A stretch of DNA of 11,542 bases, taken from CANKJK01 sp964400405. GTDB taxonomy: Bacteria; Acidobacteriota; Vicinamibacteria; Vicinamibacterales; UBA2999. Below the pieces are notes generated by a model, which searched no databases, had not been told where the DNA came from, and saw only the letters and a program-made list of their open reading frames with translations. Both the position numbers and the translations under genes were made by a program. The DNA lies in contig CAYNUO010000088.1 of the NCBI GenBank assembly GCA_964400405.1, forward strand, positions 1 to 11,542, in the 5' to 3' direction. Numbering within the stretch: the stretch's first letter is position 1; the number at the start of each line of letters is the position of its first letter. This document shows, piece by piece, positions 1 to 7,745 of the stretch.

Positions 1-1118
1 CGGTACTCGAACTTGTCGACGGCCTTCATCAGGCCGATGTTGCCTTCCTGGATCAGATCCAGGAACTGCAGGCCGCGGTTCGTGTATTTCTTCGCGATGG
101 AGACGACGAGGCGGAGGTTGGCCTCGACGAGTTCCTTCTTCGCCTGCTCGGCCTGCGCCTCGCCGCGCTGGATGACCTCGATCGTGCGGGCGAGACGTTC
201 GGTCGTCTCTTCCAGCTCGGCGGTCATCGCCTTGACCTTCAGCTTGAGATCCTTCTGCTGCTTCAGGAGGTTCTTCTTGTCCTCTTCCTTCAGCTTCGGC
301 GCCTTCTTGACCGGCACCTTCGGGTTCAGGATCTTCTCGATGCTGTTGACCTCGCGCTGGACCTCGTACACGGACGACACGGCGTCCTTGATGTCCTCAA
401 TCAGCCGGCGCTTCACCGTCTCGGTGAACTCGATCACGCGGATGTACTTGGAGACCTCGATCCGGGCGCGCATGGTCTTGAGGAGCGCGCGCCGGTACTT
501 CTTCTTGTCGGCCTTCGCGGTTTCGTCGAGCTTCTCGCCGAGCTTCTGATACTGGAGCCGGGCCTTCTTGACGGAGTCGATCTGGCCCAGCACTTCGGCG
601 GCGCGCTCTTCGATGCGCTCCTCGGTGATCTCCTCGTCGGTGAAGATCACGAGCTCGCGGACGGTGCGCTCGCCGGCTCGCAGGGCTTCGCCCATCTGGA
701 TGATGCGCATCGCGACGGTCGGCGTGCGGGAGATGGACTTGATGACGGCGAGCTTGCCACGCTCGATGCGCTTGGCAATGGCCACTTCGCCCTCGCGCGT
801 GAGCAGCGGCACCGTGCCCATCTCGCGCAGGTACATGCGGACGGGGTCATTCGTCTTTTCGAGGGTGCCGGGCGTGAGGTCAAGTTCCGGCTCGTCGCCG
901 CTGTCGCGGTCGAAGCTCTTGTCTTCCCGGTACGCCTTGTCGGAATCGACGATTTCGATGCCGTTGCTGCTGAAGAGCCCGAAGAGCTCGTCGATATCGT
1001 CGGCCGACACGATTTCCGACGGCAGCTGCTCGTTCACCTCGTCATAGAGGAGATAGCCCCGTTCCTTACCCTGGCTGATGAGCTGCCGTACTTCGTCGTA
1101 CCGTTCTTCAATCGACAA
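1..1118 (-). CDS. rpoD: RNA polymerase primary sigma factor RpoD (sigma70), partial, C-terminus beyond window
   Basis: Housekeeping sigma factor that directs core RNA polymerase to most promoters. The 372 visible residues read in one unbroken frame. Region 1.1 is at about 1-60 (GYLLYDEVNEQLPSEIV). Region 1.2 is at about 90-121 (DPVRMYLREMGTVPLLTREG). A long charged non-conserved linker, lysine-rich near 266-295, runs to about 325. Region 2.1 (KKELVEANLRLVVSIAKKY) and the start of region 2.2 (TNRGLQFLDLIQEGNIGLMK) are almost identical to E. coli RpoD. The frame runs off the left edge after KFEY, so regions 2.3 to 4.2 are not seen. I chose TTG at 1118 as start because it sits 7 bases after a GAGGAG and yields the normal region 1.1 N-terminus. 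The next in-frame Met is residue 95, inside region 1.2. Only 4 bases separate it from the dnaG stop, so the two are co-transcribed and probably translationally coupled. Confidence 0.96.
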   Translation of the reverse strand, partial: MSIEERYDEVRQLISQGKERGYLLYDEVNEQLPSEIVSADDIDELFGLFSSNGIEIVDSDKAYREDKSFDRDSGDEPELDLTPGTLEKTNDPVRMYLREMGTVPLLTREGEVAIAKRIERGKLAVIKSISRTPTVAMRIIQMGEALRAGERTVRELVIFTDEEITEERIEERAAEVLGQIDSVKKARLQYQKLGEKLDETAKADKKKYRRALLKTMRARIEVSKYIRVIEFTETVKRRLIEDIKDAVSSVYEVQREVNSIEKILNPKVPVKKAPKLKEEDKKNLLKQQKDLKLKVKAMTAELEETTERLARTIEVIQRGEAQAEQAKKELVEANLRLVVSIAKKYTNRGLQFLDLIQEGNIGLMKAVDKFEY

Positions 1119-1122
1119 GGTT

Positions 1123-2907
1123 CTACTCCTCAGTGCTTTCCAAAATCCGCCGCCGCAGTTCCAGGCTCTTTGCCAGCAACGGCGTCAGCGCCGGATCGTC
1201 GGTCCCCCCGGCCTGCAGCAGCCGGTCGATGGCCACCTGGTTGGCCTCTCGCTCGCGCTGATAGCGCAGTTTCCGCAGCACCTGTACACAGGACGCCGCA
1301 TCCAGCGAGGGCGCTTCCGGCTCCGCCGCCGCCTCGGTGACGAGCGTCGCGTGGGCCGTGTCCAACTGTTCGAGCAACGCCGCTGGGGAGAAACCGTTAT
1401 TTTCGTTCAGTTTGCGCGCAAGATCCAGCACCGGCCTCGACCCCAGGCCTTCTATATCGGCTGTTTCCAGGCCATTCAGCGCAGAAATGCCCATTTCCGG
1501 TTGATGAACGAGCATCCAGAGCACTGCGCGTTCGGCTTTGGTGAGCTGCCCAAGGGGGCGGACCCGGATCGCTGGTGCCGCATCTACCTTACCGGATGCC
1601 CCAACAGGACCGGGGGGGCCGTTCGCGAACTCGCGTTCGACGAGCGCGCGGTCGACGCGGGCCCGCTGTGCGATCGCGTCCGCGAAGATCTGTCGGCGCA
1701 CCCTGTCCGGGATCCGGCTGCCGACCGGCGCCATCTCGGCCACGAGCCGCGCCCGGCCCTCGGCGGTGGTGAGGTCCAGGCCGGCGGCGGCCCGGTCCAG
1801 CAGGAAGTCGAGATAGGGCCGCGACTGCTTCAGGCGCTCCACGTACTCGCCGCCGCCATGGCGCCGGATGAAGACGTCCGGGTCCTCTCCCGCCGGCAGC
1901 ACGGCCACGTTCACGTCGAAGCCTTCCGCTACCAGCAGCTCGGACGACCGCGCGGCGGCCCCCTGGCCGGCGGCGTCGGGGTCGTAGCTCAGCACCACGC
2001 GGCCCGCGAAGCGGTGGAGCAGCGCCGCCTGCTGCGCCGTGAGCGCCGTCCCGCACGACGCCACGACCGCCTGCTGTCCGCTCTGGTACACCTGCGCGAA
2101 GTCGAAGTAGCCCTCGACCAGCACGGCGAACTTCCGCTCACGGATGGCCGCCTTGCTCAGGTGGAGCCCGTAGAGCGTGCGGCTCTTCGTGTAGATCGGC
2201 GTTTCGGGCGAGTTGAGGTACTTCGGCTGCTGGTCCGGATCCACCGTGCGCCCGCCGAACGCGACGATGGCGCCCGAGTCGCGCGCGATCGGCACCATCA
2301 GCCGGTTGCGGAAGCGGTCGACGAGTGACCGGTCGTCGCGCTCGAAGGTCAGGCCGCCGCGGATGAGCAGGCTCTGCGCGAAGCCGGTCTTCAGCAGGTG
2401 CTTCGTCAGGGCGTCGCGGCCCGGGGGCGCGAACCCCAGGCCCAGCACCTCCGAGGTGGCTTCCGTCACGCCGCGGTCCGCGATCTGCTTTCGGATGCGC
2501 GCGCCGGCTGGTGTCAGGAGCTGCTCGCGGAACCACTTCGCGGCGGCTTCCTGCACGGCCAGCAGGTTTTCGCGCTCGGCGCTGCTCGCGCGCTGCTCGT
2601 CGGTCTGCTCCGGCTCGGGTACGGTGACGCCGAACCGCCCGGCGATGAGCTTCACCGCCTCGAAGAAGCCGACCTTCTCGTGCAGCTCGACGAACTTGAT
2701 GACGTCGCCGCCGACATTGCAGCCGAAGCAGTGGAAGAAGCCCTTGTCGCGATTGACGTGAAAGGAGGGCGTCTTCTCCCCGTGAAACGGGCACAGGCCC
2801 TTGTAGGTGGCGCCGACCTTCTTCAGCGAGACGTAGTCCTGGATGACGGTGACGATGTCAGCCTGGAGCTTCAGGTCTTCGATGAAGTTCTGGGGCAGGA
2901 GCGGCAT
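1123..2907 (-). CDS. dnaG: DNA primase DnaG
   Basis: Synthesises RNA primers for chromosomal replication in association with the replicative helicase. It has 594 residues, the usual length. The N-terminal CHC2 zinc finger is complete (C39, H42, C60, C63, in GLCPFHGEKTPSFH and FFHCFGCNVGGD). The RNA polymerase-like basic motif RNRLMVPI lies at about 200-207. The TOPRIM domain follows, with the catalytic acidic residues E265 (VEGYFD) and D309/D311 (SYDPDAAG), at the same numbering as in E. coli. The C-terminal part from about 440 is poorly conserved and should be the helicase-binding domain, an assignment made by position only. The ATG at 2907 shares its A with the mutS2 stop (TGATG), and a GGAG lies 11 bases upstream inside mutS2. 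This indicates coupled translation. The gene is followed by rpoD, the common dnaG-rpoD pairing. Confidence 0.97.
   Translation of the reverse strand: MPLLPQNFIEDLKLQADIVTVIQDYVSLKKVGATYKGLCPFHGEKTPSFHVNRDKGFFHCFGCNVGGDVIKFVELHEKVGFFEAVKLIAGRFGVTVPEPEQTDEQRASSAERENLLAVQEAAAKWFREQLLTPAGARIRKQIADRGVTEATSEVLGLGFAPPGRDALTKHLLKTGFAQSLLIRGGLTFERDDRSLVDRFRNRLMVPIARDSGAIVAFGGRTVDPDQQPKYLNSPETPIYTKSRTLYGLHLSKAAIRERKFAVLVEGYFDFAQVYQSGQQAVVASCGTALTAQQAALLHRFAGRVVLSYDPDAAGQGAAARSSELLVAEGFDVNVAVLPAGEDPDVFIRRHGGGEYVERLKQSRPYLDFLLDRAAAGLDLTTAEGRARLVAEMAPVGSRIPDRVRRQIFADAIAQRARVDRALVEREFANGPPGPVGASGKVDAAPAIRVRPLGQLTKAERAVLWMLVHQPEMGISALNGLETADIEGLGSRPVLDLARKLNENNGFSPAALLEQLDTAHATLVTEAAAEPEAPSLDAASCVQVLRKLRYQREREANQVAIDRLLQAGGTDDPALTPLLAKSLELRRRILESTEE
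1126..1131 (-). promoter_or_regulatory. Shine-Dalgarno site of rpoD inside the end of dnaG
   Basis: The last two sense codons of dnaG (GAG GAG, followed by TAG) form a strong GAGGAG ribosome binding site 7 bases before the TTG at 1118. This decides the rpoD start. It also means ribosomes finishing dnaG pass directly over the rpoD initiation site. Confidence 0.75.
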
Positions 2908-5312
2908 CAGTCCCGCAGCTCCGCCACCGTGGCACCGCCACCGCCCTGATTCGCCGGCGCCTGTTCGACGCGCGCCACGAGCGGGTGATCCTTGAGGAAC
3001 GATCCCACCGCGCGACGGAGCTGCCCGGTGCCGAACCCGTGGACGACGCGCACCTGCTGGTGCTCGGTCGTCGTGACGTCGTCGAGGAACCGCTCCAGCT
3101 TCGTCAGGGCTTCGTCGACCGTGAGGCCCACCACATTGAGCTCCGCCGGCTGGGCCTCGCGCGGCACGAGGTCGACCTTGACCTTCGCCGTCGCGGTCAC
3201 CGGCCCGCCGGTGACGCGCAGATCCTTCTTTGCAACGCGCATCCGCTTGCCGTGGACGTCGACCTCGACCTGGCTGTTCGCGATGCTGACCACGACGCCG
3301 TCAAGGCCCAGTCCCGCCACCGAGACGCGCGCGCCGACGACCAGCGGCCCGGCAGGGGCGTCGCCGGCCTCAGGCTTCGCAGCGACTGTGCGTCCCGCGC
3401 TGCCTTTGACGGTCGCCGCGATGTCGTCGATCGCGGCGCGTGCCTCGGCGCGCACGAGGCCCGCGTCGCCCGTCGTGAGCCTGGCCGGTACGAGCCCGCC
3501 CGCCTGCGTGCGCAGTGCCGCCGTGTGCGCCTTGAGCGCGTCGACGACGGCGTCGATCTCCTTGCGCGCCTCGCGCACGCGCTCGTCCACGCGGTCGTTG
3601 ACGCGATTGCGGAACGTGGCCTCGCGGTCGGCCAGCGCGGCCTCCTTCGTGCGAAGCGCGCGCTCCCGCGAGGCCAGCACGCCGCGCTCGTGGTCCAGGC
3701 GCGCGCGGTCCTGCTCGATCTGGTGCAGGTCGCGGTCGATCTTCGCGAGGTGATCCGCGAGGTCGCGCTCTCGGCGGCTCAGGCGTCCGCGCGCGGCCGC
3801 AATCACGGCGGGCGGCATGCCCAGGCGCGCCGCGATTTCGAGCGCGATGCTGCGGCCGGGCGACCCGTAGACCAGGCGATAGGTCGGCGCGAACGTTTCC
3901 GGGTTGAAGCTGAAGCCCGCGCTGACGACGCCTTCGGTGGTCGACGCGTACGTCTTGAGGACGTCGTCGTGGGTCGTCGCCACCACGTACGCGCCGCGCT
4001 GGCGGAAGTGATCGATGACGGCCGTGCCGAGCGCGCCGCCTTCGGCCGGATCCGTGCCGGCGCCCACTTCGTCCAGCAGCACGAGCGCCGGCGATTCCAG
4101 CTGCCGCTCCATCGAGACGACGTTCGTGATGTGCGCCGAGAAGGTGCTGAGGCTCGCCGCGATGGACTGCGAGTCGCCGATGTCCGCGAAGATCGTCCGG
4201 AAGACGGGCAGTGTCGTGCCCTCACCAGCCGGCACGTGCAACCCTGACTGCGCCATCACGGCCAGCAGCCCCGACGTCTTGAGCGCCACCGTCTTGCCGC
4301 CGGTGTTCGGGCCGGTGATCACGAGCACGCGCGCCGGTGGTTCGAGTGCGATGTCCACCGGCACCGGCGTGATGCCCTGCTCGATGAGCAGCGGATGGCG
4401 CGCCGCGACGAGCTTCCAGGTGCCGTCCGGCGACAGCGCGGGCTCGATGCCGCGCATGCGGCCCGACAGCCGCGCCTTGGCCTGCACCACGTCGAGTGCC
4501 GTCGCGGCCTCCAGCGTCGAGGCGAGGTCGTCCGGCCGCGAGCGGAAGGCGTCGGTCAGCTCCAGCAGAATCCGCCGGACCTCCTCGGTCTCTTCTTCCT
4601 GTCCGGCCACGATGTCGTTGTTGATTTCGACTGTCGCCAGCGGCTCGAGGAAGAGCGTCGCGCCGGTGGTCGATGCGCCGTGGACGATGCCCGGGATCGA
4701 CTGCCGATGCTCGGCCCGGACCGGCAGCACGAAGCGGCCGTTGCGGTCGGTGACGACCTGGTCCTGCAGATACCGCGAGGTGTCCTTGCCGCGCAGGAAG
4801 CCGTCGAGCGTCGACCGCAGCTTGCTGCGCTGCCGCCGCAGCCGCTCCCGGATGGCGGCGAGCGCCGGGCTGGCGTTGTCCGCCACGTCGCCGCCCGGAT
4901 CGATGGCGCGCCGCACGCGCCCGATCTCGTCCCGGAACGCGCTCGCGCCGAGCGCGATGCCCTTCAGGATGGGGAAAGCGTCGCCCGTGGCGAGGATGGC
5001 CCGTCGCGTTTCTTCAATCGAGTCGAGGTGATCCGCCAGGCCCAGCAGGCGCAGCGGCTCGAGCGGACGCCCGACGATGTCGAGCGCGTCGAGCGTGGAT
5101 GCCAGGTCCTCCGGCGCACGCAGCGGAAAACCACGATGCCCCGCGTGAAAGCGGGCACCTTCGGAGGTCGTGGCCAGCAGGCGCCGGACGACGCCCTGGT
5201 CCGCTTCTGGAGCGAGCGCCTCCAGCCGGTCGCGTCCGGCAGGCGTAATCGCCAGATCCGCGAGGACGGCGACCACGCGATCGAATTCAAGTACACGGAG
5301 CGCGGCGAGCAT
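2907..5312 (-). CDS. mutS2: Endonuclease MutS2 (MutS-family ATPase with Smr domain)
   Basis: MutS2 proteins bind branched DNA or collided ribosomes. They act in suppressing recombination or in ribosome rescue, not in mismatch repair. The 801 residues match the family length, and the N-terminus (RVLEFDRVVAVLADLAITP) begins like other MutS2 proteins, without the MutS mismatch-recognition domain. The core and lever part runs to about 300. The ATPase has Walker A GPNTGGKT (334-341), the DIGDSQSIAASLSTFSAHI segment (about 377-395), Walker B with D414/E415 (LLDEVGAGTDP) and TTHDD near 446-450. A long charged coiled coil spans about 505-600, a small KOW-like beta segment about 657-700, and a C-terminal Smr domain about 724-801 with HGFGTG at 758-763. 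The usual LDLRG motif of Smr reads LNVVG here. ATG at 5312 lies 11 bases after the larB stop, and no Shine-Dalgarno sequence precedes it, so initiation may depend on coupling. Confidence 0.96.
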   Translation of the reverse strand: MLAALRVLEFDRVVAVLADLAITPAGRDRLEALAPEADQGVVRRLLATTSEGARFHAGHRGFPLRAPEDLASTLDALDIVGRPLEPLRLLGLADHLDSIEETRRAILATGDAFPILKGIALGASAFRDEIGRVRRAIDPGGDVADNASPALAAIRERLRRQRSKLRSTLDGFLRGKDTSRYLQDQVVTDRNGRFVLPVRAEHRQSIPGIVHGASTTGATLFLEPLATVEINNDIVAGQEEETEEVRRILLELTDAFRSRPDDLASTLEAATALDVVQAKARLSGRMRGIEPALSPDGTWKLVAARHPLLIEQGITPVPVDIALEPPARVLVITGPNTGGKTVALKTSGLLAVMAQSGLHVPAGEGTTLPVFRTIFADIGDSQSIAASLSTFSAHITNVVSMERQLESPALVLLDEVGAGTDPAEGGALGTAVIDHFRQRGAYVVATTHDDVLKTYASTTEGVVSAGFSFNPETFAPTYRLVYGSPGRSIALEIAARLGMPPAVIAAARGRLSRRERDLADHLAKIDRDLHQIEQDRARLDHERGVLASRERALRTKEAALADREATFRNRVNDRVDERVREARKEIDAVVDALKAHTAALRTQAGGLVPARLTTGDAGLVRAEARAAIDDIAATVKGSAGRTVAAKPEAGDAPAGPLVVGARVSVAGLGLDGVVVSIANSQVEVDVHGKRMRVAKKDLRVTGGPVTATAKVKVDLVPREAQPAELNVVGLTVDEALTKLERFLDDVTTTEHQQVRVVHGFGTGQLRRAVGSFLKDHPLVARVEQAPANQGGGGATVAELRD

Positions 5313-5323
5313 GGGGAGAGGAG

Positions 5324-6082
5324 CTACAGATGATTGATCAGCGACGCCGTGGCGGCGGCGCCGAAGCCGTTGTCGATGTTGACCACGGTGACCCCGTTCG
5401 CGCAGCTGTTCAGCATGCCGAGCAGCGCCGCGACGCCGCCGAAGCTGGCGCCGTAGCCGATGCTCGTGGGCACCGCGATGACCGGCACGGAGACCAGCCC
5501 GGCGAGCACGCTCGGCAGCGCGCCTTCCATTCCGGCGACCACGATGATGACGCGCGCCCGGCCGAGCTGCTCCCGTGCGGACAGGAGCCGGTGGAGCCCC
5601 GCCACGCCGACGTCGTAGAGCCGTTCGACGTCATTGCCCATCAGCGTGGCCGTCAGCGCCGCCTCCTCGGCCACCGGCAGGTCGGACGTGCCGGCGCAGG
5701 CCACGAGAATAGTGCCCTTGCCGGGTGGGATCTCGCCCTGCGCCAGCGCGATGACACGTGCTTCCGCGTGGTAGACCGCGCCGGGCACCGCGTGCCGGAC
5801 GGCCTCCGCGGCCTCCGGTGTCGCCCGGGTGACCAGCAGTGGACGCCCCCGCGCCACGATCCGGCTCGCGATTTCGGCGATCTGCCCGGGCGTCTTGCCC
5901 AGGCCGAGGATCACCTCGGGAAACCCCTGACGGAACTCACGATGGTGGTCGATCCGGGCGAATCCCAGGTCTTCGAAGGGAGCCTGCCGGATGGCGTCGC
6001 GCACCTGAGCGCCGGCCTCCTCGGGGCTGACCCCGCCTGCCCGGACGGCCTCGAGCAGTTTCCGGAGAGCCTCAGTGGTCAT
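5324..6082 (-). CDS. larB: Nickel-pincer cofactor biosynthesis protein LarB (pyridinium-3,5-biscarboxylic acid mononucleotide synthase)
   Basis: LarB carboxylates the pyridinium ring of nicotinic acid adenine dinucleotide and cleaves off AMP. This is the first step towards the nickel-pincer nucleotide used by lactate racemase and related LarA-type enzymes. The 252 residues are the family length. The N-terminal segment (FEDLGFARIDHHREFRQGFP, about 36-55) is the LarB signature. A PurE-like carboxylase fold follows, with VACAGTSDLPVAEEAALT (about 127-144), GVAGLHRLL, VVAGMEGALPSVLAGLV (about 181-197) and PTSIGYGASFGG (about 205-216). C227 in MLNSCANG corresponds to the conserved cysteine proposed to form a covalent adduct with the substrate. 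Start is ATG at 6082, preceded by a weak GAGTGA. It is the first gene of the leftward cluster. No larC, larE or larA is present in the window, so whether the pathway is complete cannot be judged. Confidence 0.94.
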   Translation of the reverse strand: MTTEALRKLLEAVRAGGVSPEEAGAQVRDAIRQAPFEDLGFARIDHHREFRQGFPEVILGLGKTPGQIAEIASRIVARGRPLLVTRATPEAAEAVRHAVPGAVYHAEARVIALAQGEIPPGKGTILVACAGTSDLPVAEEAALTATLMGNDVERLYDVGVAGLHRLLSAREQLGRARVIIVVAGMEGALPSVLAGLVSVPVIAVPTSIGYGASFGGVAALLGMLNSCANGVTVVNIDNGFGAAATASLINHL

Positions 6083-6098
6083 AAGTCACTCGTTTTCT

Positions 6099-6128
6099 TT
6101 GACTTTCAGTGTTGTCAGCCGCGATAAT
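6099..6128 (+). promoter_or_regulatory. Predicted sigma70-type promoter of the glycosyltransferase gene, in the larB divergent region
   Basis: TTGACT (6099-6104) and GATAAT (6123-6128) are 18 bases apart, each one or two bases from consensus. Transcription would begin near 6135, giving a leader of about 25 bases before the ATG at 6160. The 77-base region 6083-6159 is the only non-coding sequence between larB (leftward) and the glycosyltransferase (rightward). It is noticeably richer in A and T than its flanks. I could not find an equally good promoter facing larB. Confidence 0.6.
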
Positions 6129-6159
6129 CGGATCACATTTTGGCCGCACGGCAGACCGA

Positions 6160-7662
6160 ATGACCCCCACAGAAACGCTGATTCTCGCCGCGTACTTCTT
6201 CGTCGTTGTCGTACTCGCCGTGTACGGGTGGCACCGCTATTACATCGTCTACCTGTACATGAAGCATAAGCACGAGAAGCCGCAGCCGCTGGCGATCTTC
6301 GACCCGCTGCCGCGCGTGACCGTGCAGTTGCCCATCTACAACGAAATGTACGTGGCCGACCGCCTGATCGACGCGGTCTGCAAGCTCGACTACCCGCGCG
6401 AGCTGCTGGAAATCCAGGTCCTGGACGACTCGACGGACGAAACCCGCGCGGTCGCCGAGAACACCGTGCGCCGCTACGCCGACGCCGGCTTCGACATTGT
6501 CTATCTGCACCGCACCGACCGCACGGGCTATAAGGCCGGCGCGCTCGAGGCGGGCCTGCACGTCGCCAAGGGCGAGTTCGTGGCGATCTTTGACGCGGAC
6601 TTCATCCCCACGCCCGACTTCCTGCTGAAGTCCGTGCACTACTTCTCGGACCCGAAGGTCGCCGTCGTCCAGGCGCGCTGGGGCCACCTCAACTCCGACT
6701 ATTCGCTGCTCACGAAGATCCAGTCCATTCTGCTGGACGGTCACTTCGTGCTGGAGCACGGCGGCCGCAACCGCGCCGGCCTTTTCTTCAACTTCAACGG
6801 CACGGCGGGCATGTGGCGCCGGACCGCGATCACCGACGCCGGCGGCTGGCAGCACGACACGCTGACCGAGGATCTGGACCTCAGCTACCGCGCGCAGCTC
6901 AGGGGCTGGCAGTTCATCTTCCTGCCGGACCTGGTCGCGCCCGCCGAACTCCCGGTCGAGATGAACGCCTTCAAGTCGCAGCAGCACCGCTGGGCGAAGG
7001 GCTCCATCCAGACCTGCCGCAAGCTCCTGCCGCGGATTCTCCAGAGCGACCTGCCGATGGGCGTGAAGGTCGAGGCGTTCTTCCACCTGACGGCCAACTT
7101 CAACTACCCGTTGATGTGCGTGCTCTCGGTGCTGATGGCACCCTCGATGATCATCCGCTACAACATGGGCTGGTACGAGATGCTGCTCATCGACGTCCCG
7201 ATGTTCTTCGCGGCGACGGCGTCGGTGGCGAACTTCTACATGGTCTGCCAGCGCGAGATCTACGCGGACTGGCGCACGCGCATCAAGTACATGCCGTTCA
7301 TGATGTCGATCGGCATCGGCCTCACGATCAACAACACCAAGGCCGTGCTCGAGGCGATGTTCAACAGGCAGAGCGAGTTCGCGCGCACGCCGAAGTACCG
7401 GATCGACGGCAACGGCGGCGAGTGGCTCACGAAGAAGTACCACCAGACGCTCACCGCGCAGCCGATCATCGAACTGGCGCTCGGCGTCTACTTCACGGTC
7501 ACCGTGTTCTACGCCCTGGCCAACGGCATCTACGGCACGCTGCCGTTCCTCGTGCTCTTCCAGGTCGGCTTCCTCTACACGGGCCTGCTCTCCGTCGTCC
7601 AGCAGTTCGCTGAGAGCAACGTCAGCCTGAAGGCCGTGGCCGAGGGCAAAGAGCTCCTCTGA
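6160..7662 (+). CDS. Membrane-bound GT2 glycosyltransferase, cellulose synthase / CslA-like
   Basis: A processive family 2 glycosyltransferase that would polymerise sugars from a nucleotide-sugar donor while exporting the chain across the inner membrane. It has 500 residues. An N-terminal membrane helix at about 7-30 is followed by a cytosolic GT-A domain with QLPIYNE (56-62), D89/D90 in LDDSTDET, D145/D147 in FDADF, FNGTAGMWRR (212-221), acceptor-site TED (236-238) and Q274-R277-W278 (QQHRW). Several hydrophobic helices follow (about 305-332, 341-363, 377-394, 435-455, 460-481). It resembles bacterial homologues of plant CslA mannan synthases more than BcsA and has no C-terminal PilZ domain. 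Product sugar cannot be told from sequence. Start: a GTG at 6109 is also in frame but lies upstream of the predicted transcription start near 6135, so ATG at 6160 is preferred. No clear Shine-Dalgarno sequence precedes it. Confidence 0.9.
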   Translation: MTPTETLILAAYFFVVVVLAVYGWHRYYIVYLYMKHKHEKPQPLAIFDPLPRVTVQLPIYNEMYVADRLIDAVCKLDYPRELLEIQVLDDSTDETRAVAENTVRRYADAGFDIVYLHRTDRTGYKAGALEAGLHVAKGEFVAIFDADFIPTPDFLLKSVHYFSDPKVAVVQARWGHLNSDYSLLTKIQSILLDGHFVLEHGGRNRAGLFFNFNGTAGMWRRTAITDAGGWQHDTLTEDLDLSYRAQLRGWQFIFLPDLVAPAELPVEMNAFKSQQHRWAKGSIQTCRKLLPRILQSDLPMGVKVEAFFHLTANFNYPLMCVLSVLMAPSMIIRYNMGWYEMLLIDVPMFFAATASVANFYMVCQREIYADWRTRIKYMPFMMSIGIGLTINNTKAVLEAMFNRQSEFARTPKYRIDGNGGEWLTKKYHQTLTAQPIIELALGVYFTVTVFYALANGIYGTLPFLVLFQVGFLYTGLLSVVQQFAESNVSLKAVAEGKELL

Positions 7663-7745
7663 ACCCGCTCCTGTACGCCGCGGGTCATGCGCTGACGACC
7701 CGCGTTCCCTTCCTGGCCCACCTCTCGCAGCACTACGGATCCCTC

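Noticed and set aside
1612..1618. Run of seven G in dnaG as a possible phase-variable or frameshift site
   Set aside because: The reading frame is intact through it, it falls in a variable linker, and variation in an essential primase is implausible. A sequencing-error check is all it merits.
1078..5333. Several 300-420 codon plus-strand frames opposite dnaG and mutS2
   Set aside because: They have no recognisable domains and arginine-rich composition, and they are antisense to intact, motif-complete genes.
6109..6159. GTG at 6109 as the start of the glycosyltransferase
   Set aside because: It lies between the -35 and -10 elements, upstream of the predicted transcription start. The extra 17 residues also do not resemble the family N-terminus.
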